Below are positions 25,112 through 33,922 of a stretch of DNA of 42,689 nucleotides, one piece after another. This DNA is from Oscillospiraceae bacterium (GTDB lineage: Bacteria; Bacillota; Clostridia; Saccharofermentanales; Saccharofermentanaceae). The DNA is taken from positions 1-42,689 of the forward strand of contig CACZML010000009.1 in the NCBI GenBank assembly GCA_902782235.1, in the 5' to 3' direction. The notes under the pieces are model-generated. The model searched no databases. It saw only the letters and a program-made list of their open reading frames with translations, and had not been told where the DNA came from. The position numbers and the translations under genes are program-made. Numbering within the stretch: position 1 is the stretch's first letter; every line of letters begins with the position of its first letter.

Positions 25112-26063
25112 TCTTCTTCGCCTTTGAAGCTGCTGGTTTCTTGGCCGAAGGTTTCTTAGTGGTTTCTTTCTTAGAAGCAGCTGCCTTCGTTGTTGTCTTA
25201 GCAGCAGTCTTAGTAGTTGTTTTCTTAGTTGTTGTTGTCTTCTTCGCAGCCGTCTTCTTTGTTCCTGCCTTGGAAGTTGTTGTCTTCCTTGAGATGCGCT
25301 TCGGAACGACCTTGTCCAATACTTCACCGACATTATCGTGGATAGTAAGAAGTGCCTTAAGATCCATGTATGTGGAGCTCTTGTTGATGATTACGATCCT
25401 GTCGTGCTTTAAGAACTGTGCGAAAGTAGCAGCAGGATAAACAGTAAGCGATGTGCCTGCAATGATCATGAGGTCGCACTTCTTAACTGCCTTAATAGCA
25501 TTATCAACATTCTCATGCTCTAAGTTCTCTTCATAAAGAACGATGTCAGGTCTTACGATACCGCCGCATTTGTCACAGTGAGGTACGCCTTCCTGGGATG
25601 CGATGTATTCGATATTGAACTTCTTGCCGCAGTTCATGCAGTAGTTTCTGTAAACCGAACCGTGAAGTTCGATTACGCACTTGCTGCCTGCTTCCTGGTG
25701 AAGATTATCGATATTCTGAGTAATGATAGCCTTGAGCTTACCCTGTCTCTCAAGTCTTACGAGAGCCTTGTGAGCCTTATTGGGTCTTGCATCAGGATAG
25801 ATGAGCTTACGCTTATAAAAATCATAGAAATCCTCAGGATGCTCCATGAAGAAATCGTGTGCGATGATGTCGATCGGTCTGTACTTAGTGCCGCTCTCGG
25901 TATTGTAGATGCCTGCGCCGCTTCTGAAATCAGGGATTCCGCTCTCCGTGGACACACCTGCTCCGCCAAGGAACACGATGTATTTGGACTCATTGATCAG
26001 CTCCTTGAGCTGCTTGATCTTGTCCTCTCTAACACTTCCGAATCTGTCAATCCTAGTTTCCAC
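25101..26063 (-). CDS. Sir2-family NAD-dependent deacylase with Lys-rich tail
   Basis: A 320-residue sirtuin that removes acyl groups from lysine using NAD. The core (about residues 10-250) has GGAGVSTESGIPDFRS, ITQNIDNLHQEAG, the catalytic-type His in IELHGS, the zinc pairs CMNCGKKF and CDKCGGIVRP, and IIAGTSLTVYPAA. The first motifs fit the deacetylase-type rather than the desuccinylase-type subgroup. From about residue 254 the protein continues into a ~65-residue Lys/Thr/Ala/Pro tail (KKTAAKKTTTTKKTTTK) resembling histone H1 or HU-type tails. Such a tail is unusual for bacterial sirtuins and suggests DNA or RNA binding (inference). It overlaps the MutS-like gene and lies 14 nt after the PH-domain gene. 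Confidence 0.9.
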   Translation of the reverse strand: METRIDRFGSVREDKIKQLKELINESKYIVFLGGAGVSTESGIPDFRSGAGIYNTESGTKYRPIDIIAHDFFMEHPEDFYDFYKRKLIYPDARPNKAHKALVRLERQGKLKAIITQNIDNLHQEAGSKCVIELHGSVYRNYCMNCGKKFNIEYIASQEGVPHCDKCGGIVRPDIVLYEENLEHENVDNAIKAVKKCDLMIIAGTSLTVYPAATFAQFLKHDRIVIINKSSTYMDLKALLTIHDNVGEVLDKVVPKRISRKTTTSKAGTKKTAAKKTTTTKKTTTKTAAKTTTKAAASKKETTKKPSAKKPAASKAKKNES

Positions 26064-26077
26064 TACTTAAACCTCAA

Positions 26078-26533
26078 TCAATGAACATCAGGTATTCCGT
26101 CGCCGTCAAGATCAACGCCTTCAAGATCACCGTGATCGTGGAACATTCCTGCTGCACCGAACATCTCTTTGCCGGTAACACGCTTCTCGTCACGTCTCTG
26201 CTCAACCAATGTACTCAGCGCCTTCCTGATCCTGTCAGGTGTCTTGATATTCTTAAGCTCAAGAACCGGTGTGGTCTTATCAGCGGTCGTGAGAATGACT
26301 GAACCAACACCAAAGATCTTCTGCCAGATAGACTGCTTGAATGTGATATCCAGAACTCTGTATAAAAGGATCTCTTCAGAACTGATGTTGAAAATGCCCT
26401 TCTTATAGTAGAGCTTATTCTGTGTGAAGCTGTAAATAGTAAAAGAGATGGGCATGCCTAAATATCTCTTCCTGTCCTGCCAGAGAACCTCTTCCTTCTC
26501 GGTAAGGTTAGTAAGTTTATCAATTCTGCCCAT
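26078..26533 (-). CDS. Bacterial PH-domain protein
   Basis: A 151-residue protein with one bacterial pleckstrin-homology-like domain (bPH_2/YdbS type), seen in the pattern VLWQDRKRYLGMPISFTIYS, KGIFNISSEEILLYRVLDI and KIFGVGSVILTTADKTTPVL. There is no membrane helix. The C-terminus ends in DLEGVDLDGDGIPDVH, a calcium-loop-like DxDGDGxxD sequence. I chose ATG 26533 because AAGGGAG lies 8 nt upstream; the in-frame ATG at 26572 has no comparable site. It is the first gene of the PH-sirtuin-MutS run and has its own promoter. Confidence 0.8.
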   Translation of the reverse strand: MGRIDKLTNLTEKEEVLWQDRKRYLGMPISFTIYSFTQNKLYYKKGIFNISSEEILLYRVLDITFKQSIWQKIFGVGSVILTTADKTTPVLELKNIKTPDRIRKALSTLVEQRRDEKRVTGKEMFGAAGMFHDHGDLEGVDLDGDGIPDVH

Positions 26534-26579
26534 AAATAAAGCTCCCTTCGGGAAGGCAATAATGCTCTTCACAACTTAC

Positions 26580-26609
26580 ATTATAATAAAAAACACTTTA
26601 TGTGAACAA
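26580..26609 (-). promoter_or_regulatory. Promoter for PH protein, sirtuin and MutS-like genes
   Basis: On the minus strand TTGTTC (26609-26604), an 18-nt spacer and a perfect TATAAT (26585-26580) lie about 47 nt upstream of the PH-domain start. It would start the three-gene run down to 23249. Confidence 0.6.
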
Positions 26610-26639
26610 AGAAATTGAAAATGAAATGTAATATTAATA

Positions 26640-28535
26640 TTACCCTTGCTTCTTATCAGAGTCCTGGGTCCTTACAGGATCGACGATCTCGTTATAATCG
26701 AACAACTCCTTATAAGCTTTTCGGTTCAATGTCTTATAGCTCATCATGGCACGGTCAACAAACAGATAGTTATCACCATAAATGTGATAAGGTGTTGCTC
26801 CGCCTCCGAAGAATATCCTGAATCCCCTGTTTTTATAATAGACAGCCCTGTCATCCGTACCATAGATATAATTGCCGTTCGGATATACAAGGATATGAAC
26901 CTCTCCAAACAGGCTTCCTATCTGGTCCATCCACTTGGTATGGTCATCCATGAGCACCTGTTTCTCCGTATTGCGGCAGTCCGCAATGTAATTGTAAGTA
27001 CAGGACGCAAACTTCCAGCCGTTATCTGCAAGCACGTTCTTGATAGCCGTAACCTGGTCTCTTGCATGATCGATATCATCATTAGTCGGGTTGATCGTAG
27101 GAAGGTTTGACGCTGACAAAGCGGCATTTCTGTCTTCGATCTCACCTGCTGCAACAACATATCCGAATACTGCTTCGTGACCGCTTACGGAAATGATTCC
27201 CTTCGCGCCGTCATAAGTGAAATCCGGGTGCTTCTCGACAAACACATCAAGAAGACCGATAGCTTCAGCTGTTCTGCTTACTACGGTCTCACCTGCCGAA
27301 TTCTTATATTCGCCGCAGACCTGGTTCTCATCGTTTAAAACGAGTCTTCTGCACGTTCCGCAGTTGTAAGCAGAGACGCTGTACTGAAGATCCTCGATAA
27401 CAACGATCAAAGGCTTCTTGCCCTTAGGGACCTTAAGATTACGCTCGAGAAGGAATGACGGATCGCTCTGGTCGATGAGGTCCTCAACGTCAACAAGAAC
27501 ATATCCTTTCTCATAGAGATTCTCCAATATCTTCTCGAATTCCCTGTTTGTAAGATAAAGGTTGGTGTTGGGCGAATGTATCCTGCCCCTGAAAGCGACC
27601 TCGTTATCCGCAATAAGTGATCTTACGCAGATGCATTCGATCTTGCCTCTGTATTCCTTTACTTCACTTGTATGTGACGTAGCTTCAAGAAGACTGCTCT
27701 TGATGAGTTCGTCTTCAGGGAAAATAACAGCCAGGTCAGAGAAAAGCTTTTCTGCGGAATAGAACTTGAGCGTCTGGAGCAGATGTTCACCTTCAGCCAT
27801 CATCGGTTCATACATCGTTTCCTTGATATCGGCGATTCTCTTTGCGCAGTAATCACCAACGAAGCCGTCATAGCTGTTATCGACCTGGGTATACTTCTGA
27901 ACGGCAGCGATATAATCTCCTTCACTGAGCTTAACTTCAGCAGTCTGAACGTCACCTGTAGCCGTCTCAATAAAGTCCAATTCTCTCTTCAGAGGATTGG
28001 CTGTCGCAGAGAAATTACCTATAGGCTGTACCTGCTCGAAAAAGTACATAACGACAGGCTTTTCGACCTTACCTAAAAGGAAATCCTCGCAGATCCCGTT
28101 AAGTCTCTCGGATACGACAGAGCTCGTAAGTTCCTTCATTGAATCAAGGAAATTGATATCACTCGGTGTAAGCACATAACGGTTGCTGACAATACGGTTG
28201 CATATCGTATCAACACGTTCCCTTACGATGTTCTGCATATCAGTTAACATCTGGACTCTTGAAGCATTCGAAGCCTGGTCATCAGGAGAAGACTTCAATA
28301 CTTCATCCTGAATACCGCGGTAGATCTCAAGAGCATCTGAATAACGGCCCTCATCTATCGCCAGTTCAAAACTCGGAACCGTCTCAAGTTCATAAGCATT
28401 CTTACTTCCGAGAACGACAGTCGTTATCGTCAGCGCAATGATCATGACAGCACAAAGAACGGCTGCAATGTTGTAGCCTTTTGTGTTCTTTATCTCGTCA
28501 TCACCGACGTAATACTCGGAAGAAAATACCGTCAC
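26640..28535 (-). CDS. Membrane-anchored polysaccharide deacetylase-like protein
   Basis: A 631-residue protein with a short cytoplasmic head, one membrane helix (about residues 22-45, NIAAVLCAVMIIALTITTVVL), a helical, repeat-like extracellular region (about 50-300), and a C-terminal region resembling divergent NodB/polysaccharide deacetylases: GYVLVDVEDLID, GKKPLIVVIEDLQYS, GAKGIISVSGHEAVFGY, LADNGWKFASCTYNYI and VHILVYPNGNYI. The family's usual metal Asp pair and His ligands are poorly kept (VIEDLQ, CTYNYI), so activity is uncertain. The start is GTG 28535, overlapping the parC stop (GTGA). It may act on wall polymers. Confidence 0.65.
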   Translation of the reverse strand: MTVFSSEYYVGDDEIKNTKGYNIAAVLCAVMIIALTITTVVLGSKNAYELETVPSFELAIDEGRYSDALEIYRGIQDEVLKSSPDDQASNASRVQMLTDMQNIVRERVDTICNRIVSNRYVLTPSDINFLDSMKELTSSVVSERLNGICEDFLLGKVEKPVVMYFFEQVQPIGNFSATANPLKRELDFIETATGDVQTAEVKLSEGDYIAAVQKYTQVDNSYDGFVGDYCAKRIADIKETMYEPMMAEGEHLLQTLKFYSAEKLFSDLAVIFPEDELIKSSLLEATSHTSEVKEYRGKIECICVRSLIADNEVAFRGRIHSPNTNLYLTNREFEKILENLYEKGYVLVDVEDLIDQSDPSFLLERNLKVPKGKKPLIVVIEDLQYSVSAYNCGTCRRLVLNDENQVCGEYKNSAGETVVSRTAEAIGLLDVFVEKHPDFTYDGAKGIISVSGHEAVFGYVVAAGEIEDRNAALSASNLPTINPTNDDIDHARDQVTAIKNVLADNGWKFASCTYNYIADCRNTEKQVLMDDHTKWMDQIGSLFGEVHILVYPNGNYIYGTDDRAVYYKNRGFRIFFGGGATPYHIYGDNYLFVDRAMMSYKTLNRKAYKELFDYNEIVDPVRTQDSDKKQG

Positions 28536-30764
28536 TTCAGATCGTCAAAGCTAACCTGCTTCGCCTCCAATGAATGTTCTCTAATGTAGTAACCGATTGC
28601 CGGAACCTTACGGATCCTGTAGTACTCTGGATCCTGAACGTCAACTTCAGCAAGACGCGCAAGCGACTTCAATACGGAACCCTTCTTTGATACAAGGAGC
28701 TGTACGCCCTGTGTCGTTCTTGTAGTCTTAAGAGGGATCAGGGATGCCTTAAATACAGCAGCCTTATCAAGACTGTTGGTAACGATAAGATCCGGATCCT
28801 CCGTCTCATCAAGAAGCATGAAGCCGATAGCTTTGCTTCCGTCAAAGTATGCGTTAATAAGCTTCTTTCTGTTCTGCTTCGTCTCATATGCAGAGATCGG
28901 GAATCTTGCAGCCTTTCCATTCTCGAAAGCAATGAAAAGGATTCCCTTATAGTCTGTCGTGGAGATCATGAACATCGGCCTCTCGCCGTCTTCCATCTCG
29001 AGTTCGCTGTTAAGATAGTGTCCCAAGTCACCCGGCTTCGTGTCTGTGAAATCGTAAACGTGCGTCTTATAAAGATTGCACTTATCAGTAAAGATGAGAA
29101 GATCTGACTTGTTCTCGCACTCGAAGCCCATGAAGATCTCGTCATCGTCCTTTGTCTTAAGCTCGCCTGCACTCTGAAGAGACTTCATAGTGTGCTTCTT
29201 AAGATAGCCGTGACGTGTAAGCATGAGGTGAAGCCTGTAATCAGGAATAACAGCAGACTCAACAAATGTCTCAGTCTCTTCCATGCCGACAAGCTCAGAC
29301 TTTCTGGGCTGGCCGTACTTTTCTGCGACTTCCTTTAATGTTTTAGCAATAAGATTGTTGATCCTTCTGGGGCTGTTTAAAAGGTCCTCAGTATCAGCAA
29401 TATCTTCCTTTAACTTATCTCTGTCTGAAATACGGTTGATGATGTACTGCTTATTGATGTTACGGAGCTTGATCTCTGCAACATATTCAGCCTGCTCTTC
29501 ATCAATGCCGAAGCCCTTCATGAGGTTAGGGATAACATCAGCTTCAAGTTCTGTCTCTCTGATGATCTTAATAGCCTTATCGATGTCCAGGAGAATAACC
29601 GCAAGACCGTCTAACAGGTGCAGCTTCTTCTTCATCTTATCGAGGTTATAAGAGAGCTCACGGCAGACGCATGTTCTTCTCCACTTGAGCCATTCGTCGA
29701 GGATCTGGGCAATGCCCATTACTCTCGGAGAGCCGTCAATAAGGATATTAAAATTGCATGAGAAAGTATCTTCGAGCTTTGTAAATCTGAAGAGCTTTGT
29801 CATAGTCGATCGTGATCTTAAGACCGTCAAGGTCTGTCTCGTCACGGATGTCGGCGATCTCTTTTGCCTTGCCGCTCTTAACGAGATCTGCGATGTTGTC
29901 GATGATCGCTTCAACGCTCGTGGAATAAGGGATCTCAGTGATCTCGATGAGATTTTTAGCTTTATCTACCTGATACTTGGCTCTTACTGAGAACGTTCCC
30001 TTACCAGTATCGTAGATGGCCTTCATCTGATTCTTGTCGTAAAGGATCTTGCCGCCGCCCGAAAAGTCAGGCGCAGGCATGATTTCCAAAAGATCAGCAA
30101 AAGGATCTCTCATATATGCTTCTGTTGCAGCGCATACTTCAGCAAGGTTGAATGAGCAGATATTAGATGCCATACCTACGGCGATACCCTGGTTGGCATT
30201 TACCAGAACTGCCGGGAATGTGGTAGGAAGAAGCGTAGGTTCTTTTAAAGTGCCGTCATAGTTATCAACCATGTCGACTGCATCTTTATCAATGCCCTTG
30301 AAGATCTCTTCGCAGATCTTCTCAAGCCTTACCTCTGTATAACGTGGAGCAGCGCACTGCATGTCCCTGGAATACTGCTTACCGAAGTTACCCTTTGAAT
30401 CAACAAAAGGATGAAGTAATGAACCGTTGCCTCTCGTAAGTCTTACCATCGTATCGTAGATAGCCTGGTCGCCGTGAGGATTGAGCTTCATGGTCTGACC
30501 TACAACGTTTGCAGACTTGGTCCTGTTGCCGCCCAAAAGGCCCATCTTATACATCGTATAAAGGAGCTTTCTGTGTGAAGGCTTGAAGCCGTCGATCTCA
30601 GGAATTGCACGGGATACAATGACGCTCATTGCATACGGCATGTAATTGATCTCGAGCATCTCGGTTATCGGCTGGTCGATAGCCGGCATGTCCTTGGCAG
30701 TGCTGTCTGTAAGCCTTGCCTTAAGTGAATCTGAATTGATATCTTCTTTTTTCTTACGTGCCAT
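28532..30764 (-). pseudogene. parC: DNA topoisomerase IV subunit A, frameshifted
   Basis: Topoisomerase IV subunit A cuts and rejoins DNA to decatenate chromosomes. The coding sequence is split between two frames. The upstream part (30764 to about 29804) holds the breakage-reunion core, with NPHGDQAIYDTMVR and the catalytic Tyr in APRYTEVRLEKI; its frame ends at 29748 after a short nonsense tail. The downstream part (from about 29803 to 28532) resumes in the +1 frame at MTKLFRFTKLEDTFSCNF and continues through the tower, coiled coil and beta-pinwheel. Together they give about 740 residues. At the joint, ITIDY meets MTKLF directly, while ParC/GyrA normally have about nine further residues there, so a ~29-nt deletion is likely. 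It sits 5 nt after parE. Confidence 0.85.
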
Positions 30765-30769
30765 TTAAA

Positions 30770-32764
30770 TCACCCTAAATCAAGCATATCGAGGTACTTC
30801 TTGCCGTCCATCTCGATATGGAGTTTTCTTCCTGCGAGGTTGTCTCCTAAGAGAAGATCGAAGACTTCAGCAGTTCTCATTGCATCTTCGGGACAAGCCT
30901 TGATAAGTCTTCTGGACTTCGGATTCATTGTGGTCTTCCACATCATCTCAGGCTCGTTCTCACCCAAACCTTTGGATCTCTGGATCGTGCAGAGCTTCGG
31001 ATCGACTTTGGATAAGATCTCAGCCTTTTCCTTCTCGTTAAATGCGAAGAAAGTCTCTTCCTGCGCATTCTTTCCCTTAGGTCTGTATGTGATCTCGAAA
31101 AGCGGAGATTCGGCAATATAGACATAGCCCTTCTCGATAAGAGTAGGAGTAAGTCTGTAAAGCATTGCAAGGATCAAAGTTCTGATCTGGAATCCGTCGA
31201 CGTCGGCATCGGTACAGATTATGATCTTGTTCCATCTGAGGTCATCAAGATTAAATGCACTCATGTCCTTAGTGTGCTTATTCTTGATCTCAACGCCGCA
31301 TCCCAATACCTTAAGAAGGTCTGTGATGATCTCGCTCTTAAAGATGGTTGCGTAATCAGCCTTAAGGCAGTTTAAGATCTTACCTCTTACAGGCATGACA
31401 GCCTGGAATTCAGCATCACGGCCGAGCTTAACGGAACCCAATGCGGAGTCACCCTCTACGATGTAGAGCTCGCGCTTCTCAACATCTTTAGTTCTGCAGT
31501 CAACGAACTTCTTGATACGGTTGTTGATATCGACCTTGCCCATTAAGGTCTTTTTGATGTTGACCTTTGCCTTCTCGGCATTCTCACGCGCACGCTTATT
31601 GATAAGGATCTGCTCGATCGTCTTTGAAGCAAAATCCTTATTCTCGATAAACCAGATCTCCAGGTTATCCCTGATGAGCTGTGTCATGAAGTCCTGGATG
31701 AACTTGTTGTTGATGGCCTTTTTGGTCTGGTTCTCATAAGACGTCTGTGTAGAGAACGTATTAGTTACAAGGATCAGGGAATCTGCTATATCCTGGAAAG
31801 TGATCCTCGACTCATTAGCCTTATATTTTTCCTTAAGCTTGATCTGCTTGTCGATCTCGGCAACAAAGGCATTCCTTACAGCCTTATCCGGAGATCCGCC
31901 ATGCTCAAGGAAGCTGGAATTGTGGAAGTATTCCAGAGCATTTACTTCGTTATTGAAGCAGAATGCAACTTCAGCCCTGACCTTATATTCATCACGGTCT
32001 TCCTTATCACGGCCTCTGCCTTCACCTGAGAATGTATATGTATCGGTAAAGCCCTTCATGTCGTTCAACTCATCGACATAGCCCTTGATGCCCTCAGGAT
32101 ACATGAAAGAGAATTCTTCGCCTGATTCGGCATCCTTAAGGATGAATTCGATTCCGCTGTTGATAACGGACTGGCGCTTAATGATCTCCTTGAATGTCTC
32201 AAGAGGAATGATTATCTCTGTAAATACTTCTGTATCAGGCTTCCAGCGCTGGATCGTACCTGTCCTCTTGAATCTGTAAGGCTCCTGCATGAGCTCAGTT
32301 ACAGGTACACCCTTCTTGAAGCCCATCTCATACTTGGTATGGTCTCTGAATACAGTTACATGGAAGAATTCTGATGCATACTGTGTAGCGCACGCACCAA
32401 GTCCGTTAAGACCCAGTGAGAATTCATAGTCGCCTGATGAGTTATTGTTATACTTACCGCCTGCATAAAGTTCGCAGTAAACGAGTTCCCAGTTATATCT
32501 GCCTTCCTTGGCATTGTAATCCATAGGGATACCGCGTCCGAAGTCCTCGACTTCGATAGTGCCGTCCGCAAATCTGGTGATGATGATCTTATCGCCGTGC
32601 CCCTCTCTGGCCTCGTCGATAGAGTTCGACAGAATCTCAAAGAAAGAATGAATGCATCCCTCGAGATTGTCTGAACCGAAAATAACAGCCGGACGGAGTC
32701 TTACACGATCTTCGCCCTTGAGCATCGAAATACTCTCATTGCCGTAATCTTTCTTACCCGGCAT
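30770..32764 (-). CDS. parE: DNA topoisomerase IV subunit B
   Basis: The ATPase subunit of topoisomerase IV. The 664-residue protein is intact: GHKL ATP site with EILSNSIDEAREGHGDK (about 43-58), VEDFGRGIPMD, GLNGLGACATQYAS (about 118), the TOPRIM motifs YIVEGDSALGS (about 430) and CTDADVDGFQIRTLIL, and the C-terminal QRSKGLGENEPEMMWKTTM. EGDSA is followed by LGS rather than the GGS of GyrB, as in the second clostridial topoisomerase type. It is followed at 5 nt by parC, and both share a promoter upstream of 32764. Confidence 0.93.
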   Translation of the reverse strand: MPGKKDYGNESISMLKGEDRVRLRPAVIFGSDNLEGCIHSFFEILSNSIDEAREGHGDKIIITRFADGTIEVEDFGRGIPMDYNAKEGRYNWELVYCELYAGGKYNNNSSGDYEFSLGLNGLGACATQYASEFFHVTVFRDHTKYEMGFKKGVPVTELMQEPYRFKRTGTIQRWKPDTEVFTEIIIPLETFKEIIKRQSVINSGIEFILKDAESGEEFSFMYPEGIKGYVDELNDMKGFTDTYTFSGEGRGRDKEDRDEYKVRAEVAFCFNNEVNALEYFHNSSFLEHGGSPDKAVRNAFVAEIDKQIKLKEKYKANESRITFQDIADSLILVTNTFSTQTSYENQTKKAINNKFIQDFMTQLIRDNLEIWFIENKDFASKTIEQILINKRARENAEKAKVNIKKTLMGKVDINNRIKKFVDCRTKDVEKRELYIVEGDSALGSVKLGRDAEFQAVMPVRGKILNCLKADYATIFKSEIITDLLKVLGCGVEIKNKHTKDMSAFNLDDLRWNKIIICTDADVDGFQIRTLILAMLYRLTPTLIEKGYVYIAESPLFEITYRPKGKNAQEETFFAFNEKEKAEILSKVDPKLCTIQRSKGLGENEPEMMWKTTMNPKSRRLIKACPEDAMRTAEVFDLLLGDNLAGRKLHIEMDGKKYLDMLDLG

Positions 32765-32816
32765 ATTGTTCCCAACTCCTTAAAATAAATAATATATATG
32801 TAGGTTTGACTTTTCG

Positions 32817-32825
32817 ATTATATCA
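32817..32825 (-). promoter_or_regulatory. Extended -10 promoter for parE-parC
   Basis: TGATATAAT (32825-32817 on the minus strand) is an extended -10 element. A TTGAAG 19 nt further upstream is a possible -35. AAGGAG precedes the parE start. Confidence 0.5.
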
Positions 32826-32859
32826 CAAAGATTTCGATATCCTTCAAGCCTAAAGGTGG

Positions 32860-32896
32860 CAAAAAACAAGGTTGTCCCAAAAACGGACAACCTTGT
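32860..32896 (-). terminator. Intrinsic terminator after zinc-ribbon gene
   Basis: A perfect 12-bp stem (ACAAGGTTGTCC / GGACAACCTTGT) with a 7-nt loop is followed on the minus strand by a run of T. It separates the zinc-ribbon gene from the parE promoter. Confidence 0.85.
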
Positions 32897-32920
32897 CACA
32901 TTAAACTAAAAAGAGTTTGA

Positions 32921-33568
32921 TCAAATATCAGGTATCTCCTCAGGAGCACATTGCGTAAACTCCATGGGGATTCCTCTTCCCGGATAGGAAAAAGGGCCGT
33001 GATATACGAGATTGAATTTAAACGCAAAGTTATAGTATTCAGGGCTTACGACGATCTGGAACTGATTTGAGAGCTTGTTGCCGATATTACCACAGCAAAC
33101 CGTGTGCGTGCCGGGAGCCAGCATTATCCTGACTGACTCCTGGTTCGTTATCCTGCCGTAATCCAAGCCGTCTATAACGATGCTCATGGGCGCTGCGGCA
33201 TAAAGCGGATAAAAGCATCCCATCCTGTAGATCAGGAGCTGGCCGCCGTATGCGTAGGCTTTCTTGCATACAGGACAAGGGAAACCGGCTGTCGTATCCC
33301 TCTTTATATCATCTTGAACATGTCCGCAGTCAGGACAGCGGACCCTGAATTTTCTGCCTACAGGGAGTGTAATGTTGCCGCCTTCCATGACAGGCTGATA
33401 GTAAGGGATTGACGGCTTTTCCGGAGCTTGTGGATTGATATCCACTGGTGCTGCAGCAGGAGCGGATGCTTCCGGTCCAGGTGCAGGCTGGGAGCCCACG
33501 GGAGTTCCGCACTTCATGCAGAACTTAAAGCCTTCTCCAACAGGTTCACCACATTTAATACAATTCAT
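32921..33568 (-). CDS. Zinc-ribbon protein with C-terminal beta domain
   Basis: A 215-residue protein of unknown role. It begins with a double-zinc-ribbon knuckle (CIKCGEPV, FCMKCGTPVG), then a Pro/Ala-rich spacer (about 27-60), a second zinc-binding segment (CPDCGHVQ, CPVCKKAY, about 80-105), and a C-terminal beta-rich region (IVIDGLDYGRITNQESVRI) that recalls PEGA-like domains. No membrane helix or signal peptide is seen. It is a single gene with its own promoter and terminator. Confidence 0.78.
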   Translation of the reverse strand: MNCIKCGEPVGEGFKFCMKCGTPVGSQPAPGPEASAPAAAPVDINPQAPEKPSIPYYQPVMEGGNITLPVGRKFRVRCPDCGHVQDDIKRDTTAGFPCPVCKKAYAYGGQLLIYRMGCFYPLYAAAPMSIVIDGLDYGRITNQESVRIMLAPGTHTVCCGNIGNKLSNQFQIVVSPEYYNFAFKFNLVYHGPFSYPGRGIPMEFTQCAPEEIPDI

Positions 33569-33622
33569 GCCCGACTCCTTTATAGATAACTATTTGAATT
33601 GCCTTCCCAATTCCTAAATAAA

Positions 33623-33651
33623 ATTTTATCAAATGCAGATTGCAGCAACAA
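33623..33651 (-). promoter_or_regulatory. Promoter for zinc-ribbon gene
   Basis: TTGTTG (33651-33646), a 17-nt spacer that ends in TGA, and TAAAAT (33628-33623) form a promoter with an extended -10 about 55 nt before the start; AAGGAG precedes the ATG. The rest of the gene-free stretch 33652-33710 shows nothing I can name. Confidence 0.6.
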
Positions 33652-33710
33652 TTAACGCCTTATATCCGCAGTGTAAAATCGGGAGCCTGATTTTTATGCA
33701 ATTTATAGCC

Positions 33711-33749
33711 GAAAAAACCAAAAGCGCTCCGTGAGACACGAAGCGCTTT
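33711..33749 (-). terminator. Intrinsic terminator after tRNA-Arg
   Basis: On the minus strand AAAGCGCTTCGTG-TCT-CACGGAGCGCTTT forms a 13-bp stem with one G-U pair and is followed by TGGTTTTTTC. It lies directly after the tRNA CCA end. Confidence 0.8.
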
Positions 33750-33753
33750 GTGA

Positions 33754-33830
33754 TGGTGAGCCATGGGGGACTCGAACCTCCGGCCCACAGCTTAGAAGGC
33801 TGTTGCTCTATCCAGCTGAGCTAATGACCC
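33754..33830 (-). tRNA. tRNA-Arg (anticodon TCT)
   Basis: A complete 77-nt cloverleaf with encoded CCA. The acceptor stem pairs GGGTCAT with ATGGCTC (two G-U pairs), the D arm is GCTC/GAGC, the anticodon arm ACAGC-CTTCTAA-GCTGT gives TCT (reads AGA), and the T arm is GGAGG-TTCGAGT-CCCCC with one G-C/G-C variation. Its 5' end directly abuts a tRNA-like CCA end upstream. Confidence 0.95.
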
Positions 33831-33879
33831 TGGAGCGAGTGATGGGAATCGAGCATATGCGGCACTTAAATCAAGTGCC
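33831..33879 (-). other. tRNA 3'-end remnant with hairpin, abutting tRNA-Arg
   Basis: On the minus strand the stretch ends CTCGATTCCCATC-ACTCGC-TCCA, which closely resembles the T-loop, acceptor strand and CCA of a tRNA-Gly 3' half. In front of it is a perfect 7-bp hairpin, GGCACTT-GATTT-AAGTGCC (33879-33861). No matching 5' acceptor strand or D arm is present, and the anticodon loop would lack U33, so this is not a functional tRNA. It looks like the residue of a deleted tRNA gene of a former two-tRNA unit. Confidence 0.45.
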
Positions 33880-33884
33880 TATGT

Positions 33885-33913
33885 ATATTACACTAAGGTT
33901 TGAAAATAATCAA
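33885..33913 (-). promoter_or_regulatory. Promoter for tRNA-Arg unit
   Basis: TTGATT (33913-33908), a 17-nt spacer and TAATAT (33890-33885) on the minus strand. Initiation would fall near 33879, at the base of the hairpin that precedes the tRNA-like remnant. Confidence 0.5.
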
Positions 33914-33922
33914 CTAAGAAAT

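Noticed and set aside
25112..25333. Arg/Gln-rich N-terminal extension of the MutS-like protein
   Set aside because: It is the other-frame reading of the repetitive DNA that encodes the sirtuin Lys-rich tail; the MutS-like family starts at ATG 25111.
29748..29914. Programmed ribosomal +1 frameshift in parC
   Set aside because: No slippery site is evident, and about nine conserved-position residues are missing at the joint, which a deletion explains and frameshifting does not.
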